From Methanoregula sp. UBA247 (GTDB lineage: Archaea; Halobacteriota; Methanomicrobia; Methanomicrobiales; Methanospirillaceae), in NCBI GenBank assembly GCA_002495055.1, contig DADR01000029.1:772-51247 (forward strand): a DNA stretch of 50,476 nucleotides. Direction: 5' to 3'. Every line of letters begins with the position of its first letter. The stretch's first letter is position 1. Shown here one piece after another: positions 24,824 through 33,578 of this stretch. The translations under genes and the position numbers were made by a program. The notes under the pieces were generated by a model. That model saw only the letters and a program-made list of their open reading frames with translations. It ran no database searches and was not told the DNA's origin.

Positions 24824-25904
24824 AGAAGAGCTGGAGAAGAAGTCGATGGCAGCGCTGCTCACTATAGCCGGCGCATGGTACGACCAGATGAAGGCTGGCG
24901 AGATCCCCTCCATCTCCCTTCCCACGCGGACGAAATACAATATCGAGTTTGACGATACAAGCGAGGTCTGGAAGTACGGCGACAAGGAAAGCATGCGGAC
25001 GGCAGCATCGGCAAAAAGTGCCACGCATCTGTTAAAGATGGCCTACGTGATCGGGTTTATCAAGCAGCAGCTGATCGAGAACCGTTCTTCAACGCTCAGG
25101 GAGATGTATTACATCTCGGAAGGCTGGAAACGGGCCAAGTTCGGGGCGCAGGACGAGAGTAATTTCCTGATCGAGGACCTCGAGATCCTCTCCGATGTCC
25201 CCCGTGAAGGGTTCCACCTCCATCCCGAGGAGAACGGGGCATCCATTTATGGCCCGATGAGGATCCGGGAAGAGACCCGGCGGGGTATGAAGACGATCCA
25301 CTGCCAGGACGATGTCGGGCAGGCAGGGTATACGATTCCCAACAATGTCGAGAACATCGAGTTCGTCGACCACGATGCAAAATTTGTCATTGCCATCGAA
25401 ACCGGTGGTATGTACGACCGTCTTATCGAGAACGGGTTTGACGAGGAACATAATGCGATCCTCGTCCACCTGAAGGGCCAGCCAGCACGGTCGACACGGC
25501 GGATGCTGAACAAGATCAGTGCGACCTGGGACCTTCCAGTCATGGTTTTTACGGACGGCGATCCATGGTCATACCGCATCTATGCATCGGTTGCGTACGG
25601 AGCGATCAAGAGCGCCCACATGTCCGAGCTCCTCGCGACGCCAAAGTCTCAGTTCCTCGGCCTGCAGCCCCGTGACATACGGGACTACAACCTCCCCTCC
25701 GACAAGCTGACCGAAAAGGATGTCGAGGCGCTCAAGTCGGAACTCACCGACCCCCGGTTTGCCACCGATTACTGGAAGAAAGAGATCAACCTGCAGCTCG
25801 AGATGAACCTGAAGTCAGAACAGCAGGCGTTTGCCGCACGGGGCCTGGACTTTGTCACGAAAAAGTATTTACCGGCGCGGTTGAGCGAGATGGGAGTGAT
25901 CTAG
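24816..25904 (+). CDS. top6A: DNA topoisomerase VI subunit A (Spo11-like)
   Basis: A 362-residue DNA-cleaving subunit. The 5Y-CAP domain carries the catalytic tyrosine within LREMYYISEG (Tyr98 or Tyr99). The Toprim domain shows the conserved glutamate in VIAIETGG and the acidic cluster in FTDGDPWS, which bind magnesium. Length matches archaeal subunits. Overlap with top6B ensures balanced synthesis of the A2B2 enzyme. It is the last gene of the operon; a structured but unassigned stretch follows. Confidence 0.97.
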   Translation: MSKEELEKKSMAALLTIAGAWYDQMKAGEIPSISLPTRTKYNIEFDDTSEVWKYGDKESMRTAASAKSATHLLKMAYVIGFIKQQLIENRSSTLREMYYISEGWKRAKFGAQDESNFLIEDLEILSDVPREGFHLHPEENGASIYGPMRIREETRRGMKTIHCQDDVGQAGYTIPNNVENIEFVDHDAKFVIAIETGGMYDRLIENGFDEEHNAILVHLKGQPARSTRRMLNKISATWDLPVMVFTDGDPWSYRIYASVAYGAIKSAHMSELLATPKSQFLGLQPRDIRDYNLPSDKLTEKDVEALKSELTDPRFATDYWKKEINLQLEMNLKSEQQAFAARGLDFVTKKYLPARLSEMGVI

Positions 25905-26310
25905 GGGTTTTGAAATTATCTCCTGTCCCGTTAGCATGCAGACTAACTTATTAAAACCGACCAGATAATGCACCCGATAAGGGTGTTATTACCCTATCAG
26001 GAGTTATCGTATCTGGGGGGAGCCAGAGTGACCTGGGTGAAACATCCTTGAACGTTCGAGCCTTTTGAACATTTCTCCAGAGCCTACAAAAATCCTTTTT
26101 TGGTAAATAATGCGCCTCTTCGTGTCAATCAGTCCCCATCAAGGGGATGGAGCCCAAGGGTAATGACCCGGGTTTCATAGCAGGTAATTCATGGTCATTT
26201 GCAAAGGGAGTGCCCTTGTGGCGGGGGCACTGCCATAAAAATCGTCAGAATTTTCAAAAAATGTTTTCAATGGAGTACTATCTCTTTATCTCTTTTTTGA
26301 ATGGGTCGTC
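25905..26310. other. Intergenic stretch with hairpins, no gene seen
   Basis: About 400 bases without a supported frame. AGTGCCC (26209-26215) pairs perfectly with GGGCACT (26225-26231) around a nine-base loop, and CCCC-ATCAA-GGGG lies near 26133-26145. Several short pairings suggest an RNA or a border of the glycan locus, but I recognise no known RNA family. Confidence 0.4.
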
Positions 26311-27297
26311 CTAATGATATGACTTGAAAACCCGGAAATACGAATAGAGTTGATATTTTGAATACAATAGGCCGGGGTTTCTGGTCAGGATTTTTACATA
26401 TTTCAACCAGCATATATTCTTCATTTGTTCTTTGAATTTCTTCACGTCGCGTTTTTTGAAAGAATTCCACGCCCGGATTAGTTGATCACCCATCCGGGAT
26501 ATTTCATAGCTGTTCAATGAGCCTGCTGATATCACGCTTGTATTTTTATTCTGATCAATGTGATAGTCCATTACTTTAAAAAAATCAGATTCATCGGTTC
26601 TTAATTTATTGATTGCAAACGATCCCTGTGTTTTACTGACCCGGTAGTTCATCAGTTTTTCATTCAGAATCATGATGGGTGCGGAGGCTGCTGCTCTCAG
26701 CCAAAGGTCAAAATCAGATGCAGACCTGAATTGATCGTATCTGAATGGCGACAATTTCATGTAGAGATCCCGTCGAAGCATCGCACTTGGGCTGGGTAAG
26801 AAATCAGCATATTCAAGTGCAGTGTTGAATATTTTTGGAAAGGAACATGGTTCTGAATCGCGTATCCCGGGAGGGATCTTGAATTCACCTATGACCGTGT
26901 TTTCCTCATCGATGATGTTTCCCTGGGTGAAAACACTCCCCACAAGGGGAAATTTTTTAAAAGCCTCTACCTGTCGTGAAATCATGTGAGGCAGGTACAC
27001 GTCATCAGCATGGAAGATTGCCAAAAATTCTCCCTGTCCATACTGAAAGCACCTGTTCCAGTTAGCTTCCGCACAGGGCAGGTGATTATCGGAGAGAACA
27101 AGATGTATCCTGATATCACTGAATTCCTTTACGATCTTAACAGTTGAGTCCTCTGAGCAGTTGTCAACAACAATGATTTCAATATTTTTATAGGTCTGGT
27201 TCAGTATTGAGTCGATTGTCCCCGCAATGGTTCGTTCACCGTTAAATACCGGAACACAAATAGTCACCAGTGGTTCCGGATTGTCAAGATTTTGCAT
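26311..27297 (-). CDS. Glycosyltransferase family 2
   Basis: A 328-residue GT-A enzyme. The N-terminal domain begins VTICVPVFNGERTIAGTIDSIL (residues 10-31), has VVDNCSEDST at about 46-55, and the DxD-type HADD near residue 96. A helical C-terminal part follows, which probably touches the membrane surface. It transfers a sugar from a nucleotide donor to a growing glycan; donor and acceptor cannot be told. It is the last gene of the minus-strand CDP-sugar group, 65 bases after rfbH, so it may attach the sugar made there. The acceptor-loop segment SASDFDLWLR is typical of surface-glycan members. Confidence 0.88.
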   Translation of the reverse strand: MQNLDNPEPLVTICVPVFNGERTIAGTIDSILNQTYKNIEIIVVDNCSEDSTVKIVKEFSDIRIHLVLSDNHLPCAEANWNRCFQYGQGEFLAIFHADDVYLPHMISRQVEAFKKFPLVGSVFTQGNIIDEENTVIGEFKIPPGIRDSEPCSFPKIFNTALEYADFLPSPSAMLRRDLYMKLSPFRYDQFRSASDFDLWLRAAASAPIMILNEKLMNYRVSKTQGSFAINKLRTDESDFFKVMDYHIDQNKNTSVISAGSLNSYEISRMGDQLIRAWNSFKKRDVKKFKEQMKNICWLKYVKILTRNPGLLYSKYQLYSYFRVFKSYH

Positions 27298-27362
27298 AAC
27301 AGACTCTTTTTTATTTTATTGTCATTCATCTAAATATCTTATTCCCGTGGATCCATCCCGGT

Positions 27363-28685
27363 TTACCCTCGTTGGTTTGAGAAGAATGCATCGAACACAG
27401 CCAGGATATAATTACACATTTCTGAGGTCAGCCCAGGGTAAACCCCAATCCAGAACAGATTATTCATGACAAGGTCGGTATTCACCAGAGGACCAACAGA
27501 CCTGTAGATCATTTCTGAATATGCCGGTTGTTTTATCAGATTTCCTCCGAATAACATCCTTGTTGCAATCTTGTTCGCTTCAAGACAATGAAGGATATCA
27601 TCACGTGTAAACAAGGCATCATCCCTAACAAGAATGGGAAAACCAAACCAGCTTGGATCTGAATGGGGTGTCGGGCGAGGGAGGACCAGATACTCCTTAT
27701 ACTTTTTCAGTCCGTGGAATAAGATGTTGAAATTTTCTTTTCTTCTCTCGATAAATTCCGGTAATTTTTTCAACTGCTCGATCCCAATAGCTGCCTGCAT
27801 ATCGGTCACTTTAAGATTGTAGCCGATATGAGAGTAGATGTACTTGTGATCATATCCATGAGGAAGATCTCCCAGTTTCCAGTCGAACCGTTTTTTGCAG
27901 GAATTATCGCAGCCAGGGTCACACCAGCAGTCCCGACCCCAGTCCCGGAATGAAGCGATGATCTTTTTCAGCAGCGGATCATCGGTAAGAACGGCACCGC
28001 CTTCCCCCATCGTGATATGATGGGCCGGGTAGAAACTGCAGGTGGAAATATGGCCAAAGGTTCCGGTAAATTTTCCCTTGTACTTTGATCCAAGAGCATC
28101 GCAATTGTCTTCAATGAACCAGAGATCAAATTTTTCCACGATTTTCAGAATGGTATCCAGGTCTGCGGGATTCCCCAGCGTGTGCGGGATGATAATTGCT
28201 TTTGTTTTTTCGGAAATCGCTTCCTCGATACGATCCGCCTGGATATTGTACGTTCCCTTTTCAACATCCAGAAAGACCGGGACCAGGTTATTCTGGAGAA
28301 TCGGGTTGAGGGTCGTGGGAAAACCGCAGGCGGTTGTAATCACTTCATCTCCGGCATGCATCCGTTTCTTTCCAAGTTTCTTGGAAGTGAGTGCAGAAAC
28401 CGCAAGGAGATTGGCAGAAGAACCGGAATTGGTCAAAAGGCAATGGTGTATCCCAAGAAATGCTGCCAGGTCTTTTTCGAACTTTTCTGTATAGCGTCCC
28501 GAGGTGAGCCAGAAATCAAGGGATGAATCGACAAGGCTTATGAGTTCTTTCTCATCATAGACTCGCCCGGCGTAGGGAAGGGAGGATGTTCCGGGTATAA
28601 ATGACTGCTTTGTTTGTTCTCTGATAGTGTAGATCTCTGATATTTTAGAAAATATTTCCTGTCGGATTTCTTCTTCTTTCCTCAT
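27363..28685 (-). CDS. rfbH: CDP-4-dehydro-6-deoxyglucose 3-dehydrase (E1)
   Basis: A 440-residue enzyme of the aminotransferase fold that uses PMP and an iron-sulfur centre to remove the C3 hydroxyl of CDP-4-keto-6-deoxyglucose. Two diagnostic marks are present. The usual PLP lysine is replaced by histidine (His222 in FYPAHHITMGEGG). The cysteine pattern C-x57-C-x1-C-x7-C known from Yersinia E1 is reproduced exactly as Cys195, Cys253, Cys255 and Cys263, for a [2Fe-2S] cluster. Its start overlaps the stop of the thiamine enzyme (ATGA). The partner reductase E3 (RfbI/DdhD) is not in the window, so another electron donor, for example ferredoxin, may serve. Confidence 0.95.
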   Translation of the reverse strand: MRKEEEIRQEIFSKISEIYTIREQTKQSFIPGTSSLPYAGRVYDEKELISLVDSSLDFWLTSGRYTEKFEKDLAAFLGIHHCLLTNSGSSANLLAVSALTSKKLGKKRMHAGDEVITTACGFPTTLNPILQNNLVPVFLDVEKGTYNIQADRIEEAISEKTKAIIIPHTLGNPADLDTILKIVEKFDLWFIEDNCDALGSKYKGKFTGTFGHISTCSFYPAHHITMGEGGAVLTDDPLLKKIIASFRDWGRDCWCDPGCDNSCKKRFDWKLGDLPHGYDHKYIYSHIGYNLKVTDMQAAIGIEQLKKLPEFIERRKENFNILFHGLKKYKEYLVLPRPTPHSDPSWFGFPILVRDDALFTRDDILHCLEANKIATRMLFGGNLIKQPAYSEMIYRSVGPLVNTDLVMNNLFWIGVYPGLTSEMCNYILAVFDAFFSNQRG

Positions 28686-30433
28686 GAATTATCCAGCTCC
28701 GGGAGAATGTCGATTATCATGGCAGATTGTAGTTCTTCCCTCGATAACTCCGGCTCCTGATCCTCCACAGGTTTATTTACCGACAGTTTGGGTGTCACCA
28801 TACATTTTTCATCAATGATTACTTCAAGGAACCCGGGTTCTGAATCAGAAAAAAGAGACTCAAGTGCCGGTCTGATCTCGGGGAACGATGTTATTTTCCT
28901 CCCTGAAATATTATATGCACCCACAACTTTCTGGAAATCCGGGTTACTGTATCCAATTACTGATGATTGTAACCTTCCCCCGAAATATTGTTCCTGGAAC
29001 TGCCGGATCATACCATATCCGCTATTATTGAGGAGTATAATTTTAATTTGTAGATGGTGATGGTAAACCGTCTGAAGCTCCTGGATATTCAGCTGGAATC
29101 CCCCATCTCCGGTAATTATGATAACCATGGAACATGGTTTAGCAAATGCCGCTCCAATCGCCATGGGTAAAGCCGATCCGATCGAAGCCATTCCCCCCTG
29201 GGTCAAAAACCTCTGGGTCTTTTTCACTTCAATTATCTGAGCAGCCCACATCTGGTTCTGGCCTACATCAACACAGATAATCGCATCATCTGGCAGAGCT
29301 TTTGACACTTCGCGTAAAAAATGGTAAGGAGCGATAGTTTTCCGGTCACCAATACAGTCTTCGGAGTATTTCATTTTCCTCTGTTTTATCCAATCGAGCC
29401 ATGGAGAGTAATTTTTCTTGACAAATTTGCCGGAATTTTTGTTTATCGATCCTAAAAATGCCCTGACATCCATGTGCAGGGGAAGATCAGCTTTGATTTT
29501 GTTGTTCAGTTCATGCACATCGATATCAACATGAATGATTTTTGCTGCACGTGCAAACGTATCCGGTTTTGTCCCGGTCTGGCGGGTGTCAAGACGTGTG
29601 CCTAATGCAATGATGAGATCAGCATTCGCAATAGCTAAATTTGCGTACCTGTTCCCGTAGGTGCCGATCATTCCAATATAGAGGGGATCATCATGGGGAA
29701 ATGAATCAAGCCCCATGAGTGAAACAACAACCGGGATATTAACGGAATGAGCAAAATCGAAGAGCTCTTTGGTTGCCTTCGAAGATCGTACACCTCCACC
29801 GGCAAGGATTACCGGTCGTGATGCGGATTCAACCAGTGATTTGATTTTCTTTATGGGCAGGTGATCCGGAACCGCTGAACCGGAGGAATGAAATGTGCCA
29901 ACAGAATAAGGGTCTATCACCGATCTCTGGACATTAAGGGGGAGATCAATGAGCACCGGACCGGGCCGACCACTTTTTGCAATACGTATTGATTTTTCCA
30001 TTATTTTTTGGGTATCATCCGGATCCTTGACAAGAAATGCATCTTTAACTATAGGTTTTACGATGCTGACAATATCCGTTTCCTGAAACCCGATCTGCCG
30101 TACGGGCTTTTTGAATTTGTATTCATACGTATTTACCTGACCGGTGATAAAAAGACAGGGGATGGAATCAAAATAACAACTCCCTATCCCGGTTATCAGG
30201 TTCGTTGCACCCGGGCCACTTGTGGCCATTGCAACACCAATATTTTCACTTGCTCGGGAATATCCCTCTGCAGCGATTGCTGCTGCCATCTCGTGGTGCA
30301 TGGATACGGTATGAATGTCAATCCTCCCGTGGAGGGAATCCAGGAGGTGCCCCAGGGCTCCTCCACACACTTCGAAGATGTGTGTTACCCCTTCAGCGGC
30401 AAGGGTGTCAATGACATAATCTGATATTTTCAT
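28682..30433 (-). CDS. Thiamine-diphosphate enzyme, acetolactate-synthase/YerE-like
   Basis: A 583-residue protein with the three-domain acetohydroxyacid-synthase plan. The catalytic glutamate Glu48 is in SMHHEMAAAIAAEG. The middle domain holds the GGGVRSSKATKELFDF region. The PP domain has the motif GDGGFQLNIQELQTV ... LLNNSGYG that binds the cofactor. Placement between rfbH and an SDR argues against isoleucine/valine synthesis. It fits YerE of Yersinia, which adds a two-carbon unit from pyruvate to C4 of CDP-4-keto-3,6-dideoxyglucose to make yersiniose. That assignment is inference from context. GGAG lies six bases before the ATG. The start follows the SDR stop by 14 bases and its stop overlaps rfbH. 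Confidence 0.85.
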   Translation of the reverse strand: MKISDYVIDTLAAEGVTHIFEVCGGALGHLLDSLHGRIDIHTVSMHHEMAAAIAAEGYSRASENIGVAMATSGPGATNLITGIGSCYFDSIPCLFITGQVNTYEYKFKKPVRQIGFQETDIVSIVKPIVKDAFLVKDPDDTQKIMEKSIRIAKSGRPGPVLIDLPLNVQRSVIDPYSVGTFHSSGSAVPDHLPIKKIKSLVESASRPVILAGGGVRSSKATKELFDFAHSVNIPVVVSLMGLDSFPHDDPLYIGMIGTYGNRYANLAIANADLIIALGTRLDTRQTGTKPDTFARAAKIIHVDIDVHELNNKIKADLPLHMDVRAFLGSINKNSGKFVKKNYSPWLDWIKQRKMKYSEDCIGDRKTIAPYHFLREVSKALPDDAIICVDVGQNQMWAAQIIEVKKTQRFLTQGGMASIGSALPMAIGAAFAKPCSMVIIITGDGGFQLNIQELQTVYHHHLQIKIILLNNSGYGMIRQFQEQYFGGRLQSSVIGYSNPDFQKVVGAYNISGRKITSFPEIRPALESLFSDSEPGFLEVIIDEKCMVTPKLSVNKPVEDQEPELSREELQSAMIIDILPELDNS

Positions 30434-30447
30434 GCAAGCTCCGGTTG

Positions 30448-31398
30448 TTATTCGTATAATTCCTTATGCTCCTTAAACCAGTTAATTGTCGCCAGAAGAC
30501 CTGGCTCCAGCGGGTATTTTGGTACCCAGCCCAGTTCTGATTTTGCCTTTTCAATGTCTGCCTGCCAGGTGGCGGGTTCGTTCTTCCATGCCTGGGGTGC
30601 ACCGACATCGTATGATACTTCATTTCCCAGGAGCCTGATAATCATGTCAACAACTTCACCAATGGAATATTGTGTGCCTGAGCCGATGTTGAATATTTTT
30701 CCGGAAGGATTTTTGAGATTCAGTGCGGTGTCATAAGCATCAAGCACATCATCCATAAAAATGAAATCTCTAACAAACCGGCGCGAACTGATTCTTGGAT
30801 TTATTTTCTGGAGTGCGGCCAGTATAACCGAAGGAATGAGGCGGGATTTTTGTTCATACGGTCCAAATGGTGAAAAAAGGCGAAGGGTGATGACCGGTAT
30901 TTTTTCACTGACCGCGTACTCCTGGCAATATAATGTTGCAGCTGCTTTTGATACCCCGTATTCATTTAACGGTTCTAAAAGATCTGATTCTTTCATTGGC
31001 AGATTTTTTATCCCGTACTCCGAGGATGATCCGGTATTCACCACCAGATCAACATTGATATCCCTGCAACAACGTAATACATTTAACGTCCCGGTAATGT
31101 TTGTAGCGATTATCTTTTCTGAAATTTTTTGATCGGCACTTCCTCCATAGGTAGCGGTATGTAAAATAAAATTTGGCCGGATTTTTTTTAATGTACTCGT
31201 TAATTTTTCATAATCAGTGATGTCCACAGGAACAATATTGACCTCGGGGAGGATATCGTCAATCCGCCATGTGTCTGACGTATCTCTGACATTTATATAA
31301 ACTTCAGCGCCGTGTCCGAGATATCTTCGGGCAAGGTTAGAACCAACAAATCCTGTTGCGCCGGTAATGAAGACTTTCTCTCCATTTGACAAAATCAT
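30448..31398 (-). CDS. NAD-dependent epimerase/dehydratase (extended SDR)
   Basis: A 316-residue extended short-chain dehydrogenase. The Rossmann motif GATGFVG is at residues 13-19, the catalytic SSSEYG with the following YGVSK near residues 150-158, and the end of the fold has NIGSGTQYSIGEVVDMI. It sits just upstream of the thiamine enzyme (14-base gap), so it should act on the same sugar. Reduction of the 4-keto group or of the added acetyl group (a YerF-like step) are both possible. It could equally be an epimerase. Sequence alone does not decide. Confidence 0.85.
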   Translation of the reverse strand: MILSNGEKVFITGATGFVGSNLARRYLGHGAEVYINVRDTSDTWRIDDILPEVNIVPVDITDYEKLTSTLKKIRPNFILHTATYGGSADQKISEKIIATNITGTLNVLRCCRDINVDLVVNTGSSSEYGIKNLPMKESDLLEPLNEYGVSKAAATLYCQEYAVSEKIPVITLRLFSPFGPYEQKSRLIPSVILAALQKINPRISSRRFVRDFIFMDDVLDAYDTALNLKNPSGKIFNIGSGTQYSIGEVVDMIIRLLGNEVSYDVGAPQAWKNEPATWQADIEKAKSELGWVPKYPLEPGLLATINWFKEHKELYE

Positions 31399-31561
31399 GA
31401 CTACACTCGTGATCAGGATGGGATCTCATTCAGGGGATTTTTGTTTTGTGATTACGATGAATATTTTAGTTTTTTTATTGCTTATCACTATTAACCGTTG
31501 AACGGATAAGGATTTTTTCACCCGCAGAGAGAAAATCTTTTGTGCAGCCGGACCAGTAGCG

Positions 31562-32659
31562 CTATTTATTTTTCATGACGTCACTCATATACGTCATAAT
31601 CTGCCGGAAGGAAAATTCGTACATGTCAGAATTTCCGGAGTAGTATTCTTTATACCATGCAATTGTATTTTTTACTGCCTCATCAATCGAGTATGCCGGT
31701 TTCCACCCTAATCTTACCATTGATTTTGTACTATCCAGTTTGAGGTACCCCGCTTCATGGGGCGCAATTTCATTTTGGGAGGGGATCTTCCATGTTCCGC
31801 TCCCCCATTCCCCCAGAATTTTTTCAGTAAGGGTCTGGACGTCTATCGTGTTCGAATAATCCGGACCAAAATTCCAGGCATCCGCATAACTATCAGGCTC
31901 TTCCCGCATCTTCAATGCGAGCCACAGATATCCAAAAAGTGGATCAAGTACATATTGCCATGGTCGGACTGCATTCGGATTCCGGATCTCAATTGGATCA
32001 CCTTTCACCAGGGCACGGACGCAGTCCGGCACGATCCGATCTTCTGCCCAGTCTCCGCCACCGATGATATTACCTGCCCGAGCCGACGATAAAGAAACCG
32101 GGGGTTCTTTCATTGCACCAAAAAAACTTCTCCGGTAGGAAGAAATGATGAGTTCAGCAGCTGCTTTACTTGCACTGTAAGGATCGTATCCCCCGAGGGG
32201 ATCATTTTCCTGATACGCATAATCACACTCCCGGTTTGCATAACATTTGTCACTCGTAATGCAGACACAGGTAACGGGATACTGCAATATCCTGACCGCT
32301 TCGAGAATATTTGTGGTTCCCATGACGTTGACATTAAATGTGTCCAGAGGATGTTTGTAGGAAAAACGTACGAGAGGTTGCGCGGCGAGATGAAAGATAT
32401 ACTCAGGACGGTTTTTTTTCACCACTTCAAAAACTCTACCCCCGTCCAGGATATCTCCCCGGATATCAAGAATCCGATCCGATAACCCGGTAGCCTGGAA
32501 GATCGAGGGCTCTGATGGAGGATCGAGGCTATACCCGATTACTTTTGCTCCCGTCGATTCCAGCCACAAAGCAAGCCAGGTGCCTTTGAAACCGGTATGT
32601 CCCGTGATGAGAACCGTCTTGTCCTGGTACGCATCAATCAATTTTTTTAAAATATCCAT
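31562..32659 (-). CDS. rfbG: CDP-glucose 4,6-dehydratase
   Basis: A 365-residue extended SDR that makes CDP-4-keto-6-deoxyglucose. GHTGFKGTWLALWL near residues 19-32 is characteristic of RfbG, as are FHLAAQPLVRFSYKHP, TSDKCYANRE, YDPYSASKAAAEL and the long RAGNIIGGGDWAEDRIVPD. The ATG at 32659 overlaps the rfbF stop as TAATG; a longer frame reaches 13 codons upstream but would run into rfbF. It is the second gene of the rfbF-rfbG pair. A 163-base gap separates it from the SDR downstream. Confidence 0.96.
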   Translation of the reverse strand: MDILKKLIDAYQDKTVLITGHTGFKGTWLALWLESTGAKVIGYSLDPPSEPSIFQATGLSDRILDIRGDILDGGRVFEVVKKNRPEYIFHLAAQPLVRFSYKHPLDTFNVNVMGTTNILEAVRILQYPVTCVCITSDKCYANRECDYAYQENDPLGGYDPYSASKAAAELIISSYRRSFFGAMKEPPVSLSSARAGNIIGGGDWAEDRIVPDCVRALVKGDPIEIRNPNAVRPWQYVLDPLFGYLWLALKMREEPDSYADAWNFGPDYSNTIDVQTLTEKILGEWGSGTWKIPSQNEIAPHEAGYLKLDSTKSMVRLGWKPAYSIDEAVKNTIAWYKEYYSGNSDMYEFSFRQIMTYMSDVMKNK

Positions 32660-33441
32660 TAATTCCACAGCTTCCAGGGGGCTTTTCCGGTTGCCCATTC
32701 TTCTTCAAGATAATTTTTATCCCGGAGGGTGTCCATGGCATACCAGAATCCTTCATGCTTGAAGGCATTCAGCTGCCCCATATTTGCCAGTAATTCCAGG
32801 GGTTCTCGCTCAAGAACCGTGGTATCCTCCTTAAGGTAATCAAATAATTCCGGTTCGAAAACAAAGAATCCGCCATTAATATGTCCCCCATCCCCCATAG
32901 GTTTCTCGAGAAATGAAGTAACATTATGATTATCGTGGATTTGCAGCACGCCAAATCTCCCGGGAGGTCTGATGGCAGTCAGGGTTCCGATTTTTTTCTT
33001 TTTGGCGTGAAATTTTAACAATTCCGTTATATTTACGTTCGATAATCCGTCGCCGTACGTGAGCATAAATGGTTCATCCCCGATATAAGGTTGGATTTTT
33101 TTCACCCGTCCCCCGGTCATCGTAGTATCTCCGGTATCGATGAGGGAGATTTTCCAGGGTTCAGAAAAATTGTGATGAGTTTCAATGGTATTTTTTTTTA
33201 TGTCGATGGTGACATCAGACATATGGAGGTTGTAGTTGGCAAAATATTCTTTAATCATATATCCCTTGTAACCAAGACAGACGATAAAATCATTAAACCC
33301 AAAATGAGAATAAATTTTCATTATATGCCATAAAATAGGTTTTCCCCCAATTTCCACCATTGGTTTGGGTCTGATAACCGTTTCTTCGCTCAGACGAGTA
33401 CCCAACCCCCCTGCAAGAATTACAACTTTCGTGTCAACCAC
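32659..33441 (-). CDS. rfbF: Glucose-1-phosphate cytidylyltransferase
   Basis: A 260-residue nucleotidyltransferase that forms CDP-glucose from CTP and glucose-1-phosphate. The signature ILAGGLGTRLSEET is at residues 8-21, IRPKPMVEIGGKPILWHIMKIY follows, and the metal-binding YGDGLSNVN lies near residue 128. The C terminus GFWYAMDTLRDKNYLEE is typical of RfbF. The start is a GTG at 33441 inside CAGGTGG. It is the first gene of the CDP-sugar group and is divergent from the GT10 gene, with a 137-base AT-rich promoter gap between. Confidence 0.96.
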   Translation of the reverse strand: MVDTKVVILAGGLGTRLSEETVIRPKPMVEIGGKPILWHIMKIYSHFGFNDFIVCLGYKGYMIKEYFANYNLHMSDVTIDIKKNTIETHHNFSEPWKISLIDTGDTTMTGGRVKKIQPYIGDEPFMLTYGDGLSNVNITELLKFHAKKKKIGTLTAIRPPGRFGVLQIHDNHNVTSFLEKPMGDGGHINGGFFVFEPELFDYLKEDTTVLEREPLELLANMGQLNAFKHEGFWYAMDTLRDKNYLEEEWATGKAPWKLWN

Positions 33442-33578
33442 CTGAATTCTACTGGATAATGGTAATTACATTTTAATATTCGCTTAACAATGTAAAAATT
33501 GTATCCTAGATAAGTCCCTGTTTTCTCTTCGGCAGATATTTAGCAAATTATAAGGAATATCTATGAAATCTGATTGAA

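Noticed and set aside
28682..30433. Acetolactate synthase for valine/isoleucine biosynthesis (ilvB)
   Set aside because: No small subunit or other ilv genes are nearby, and it overlaps rfbH inside a sugar operon, so a nucleotide-sugar role fits better. Not excluded by sequence alone.
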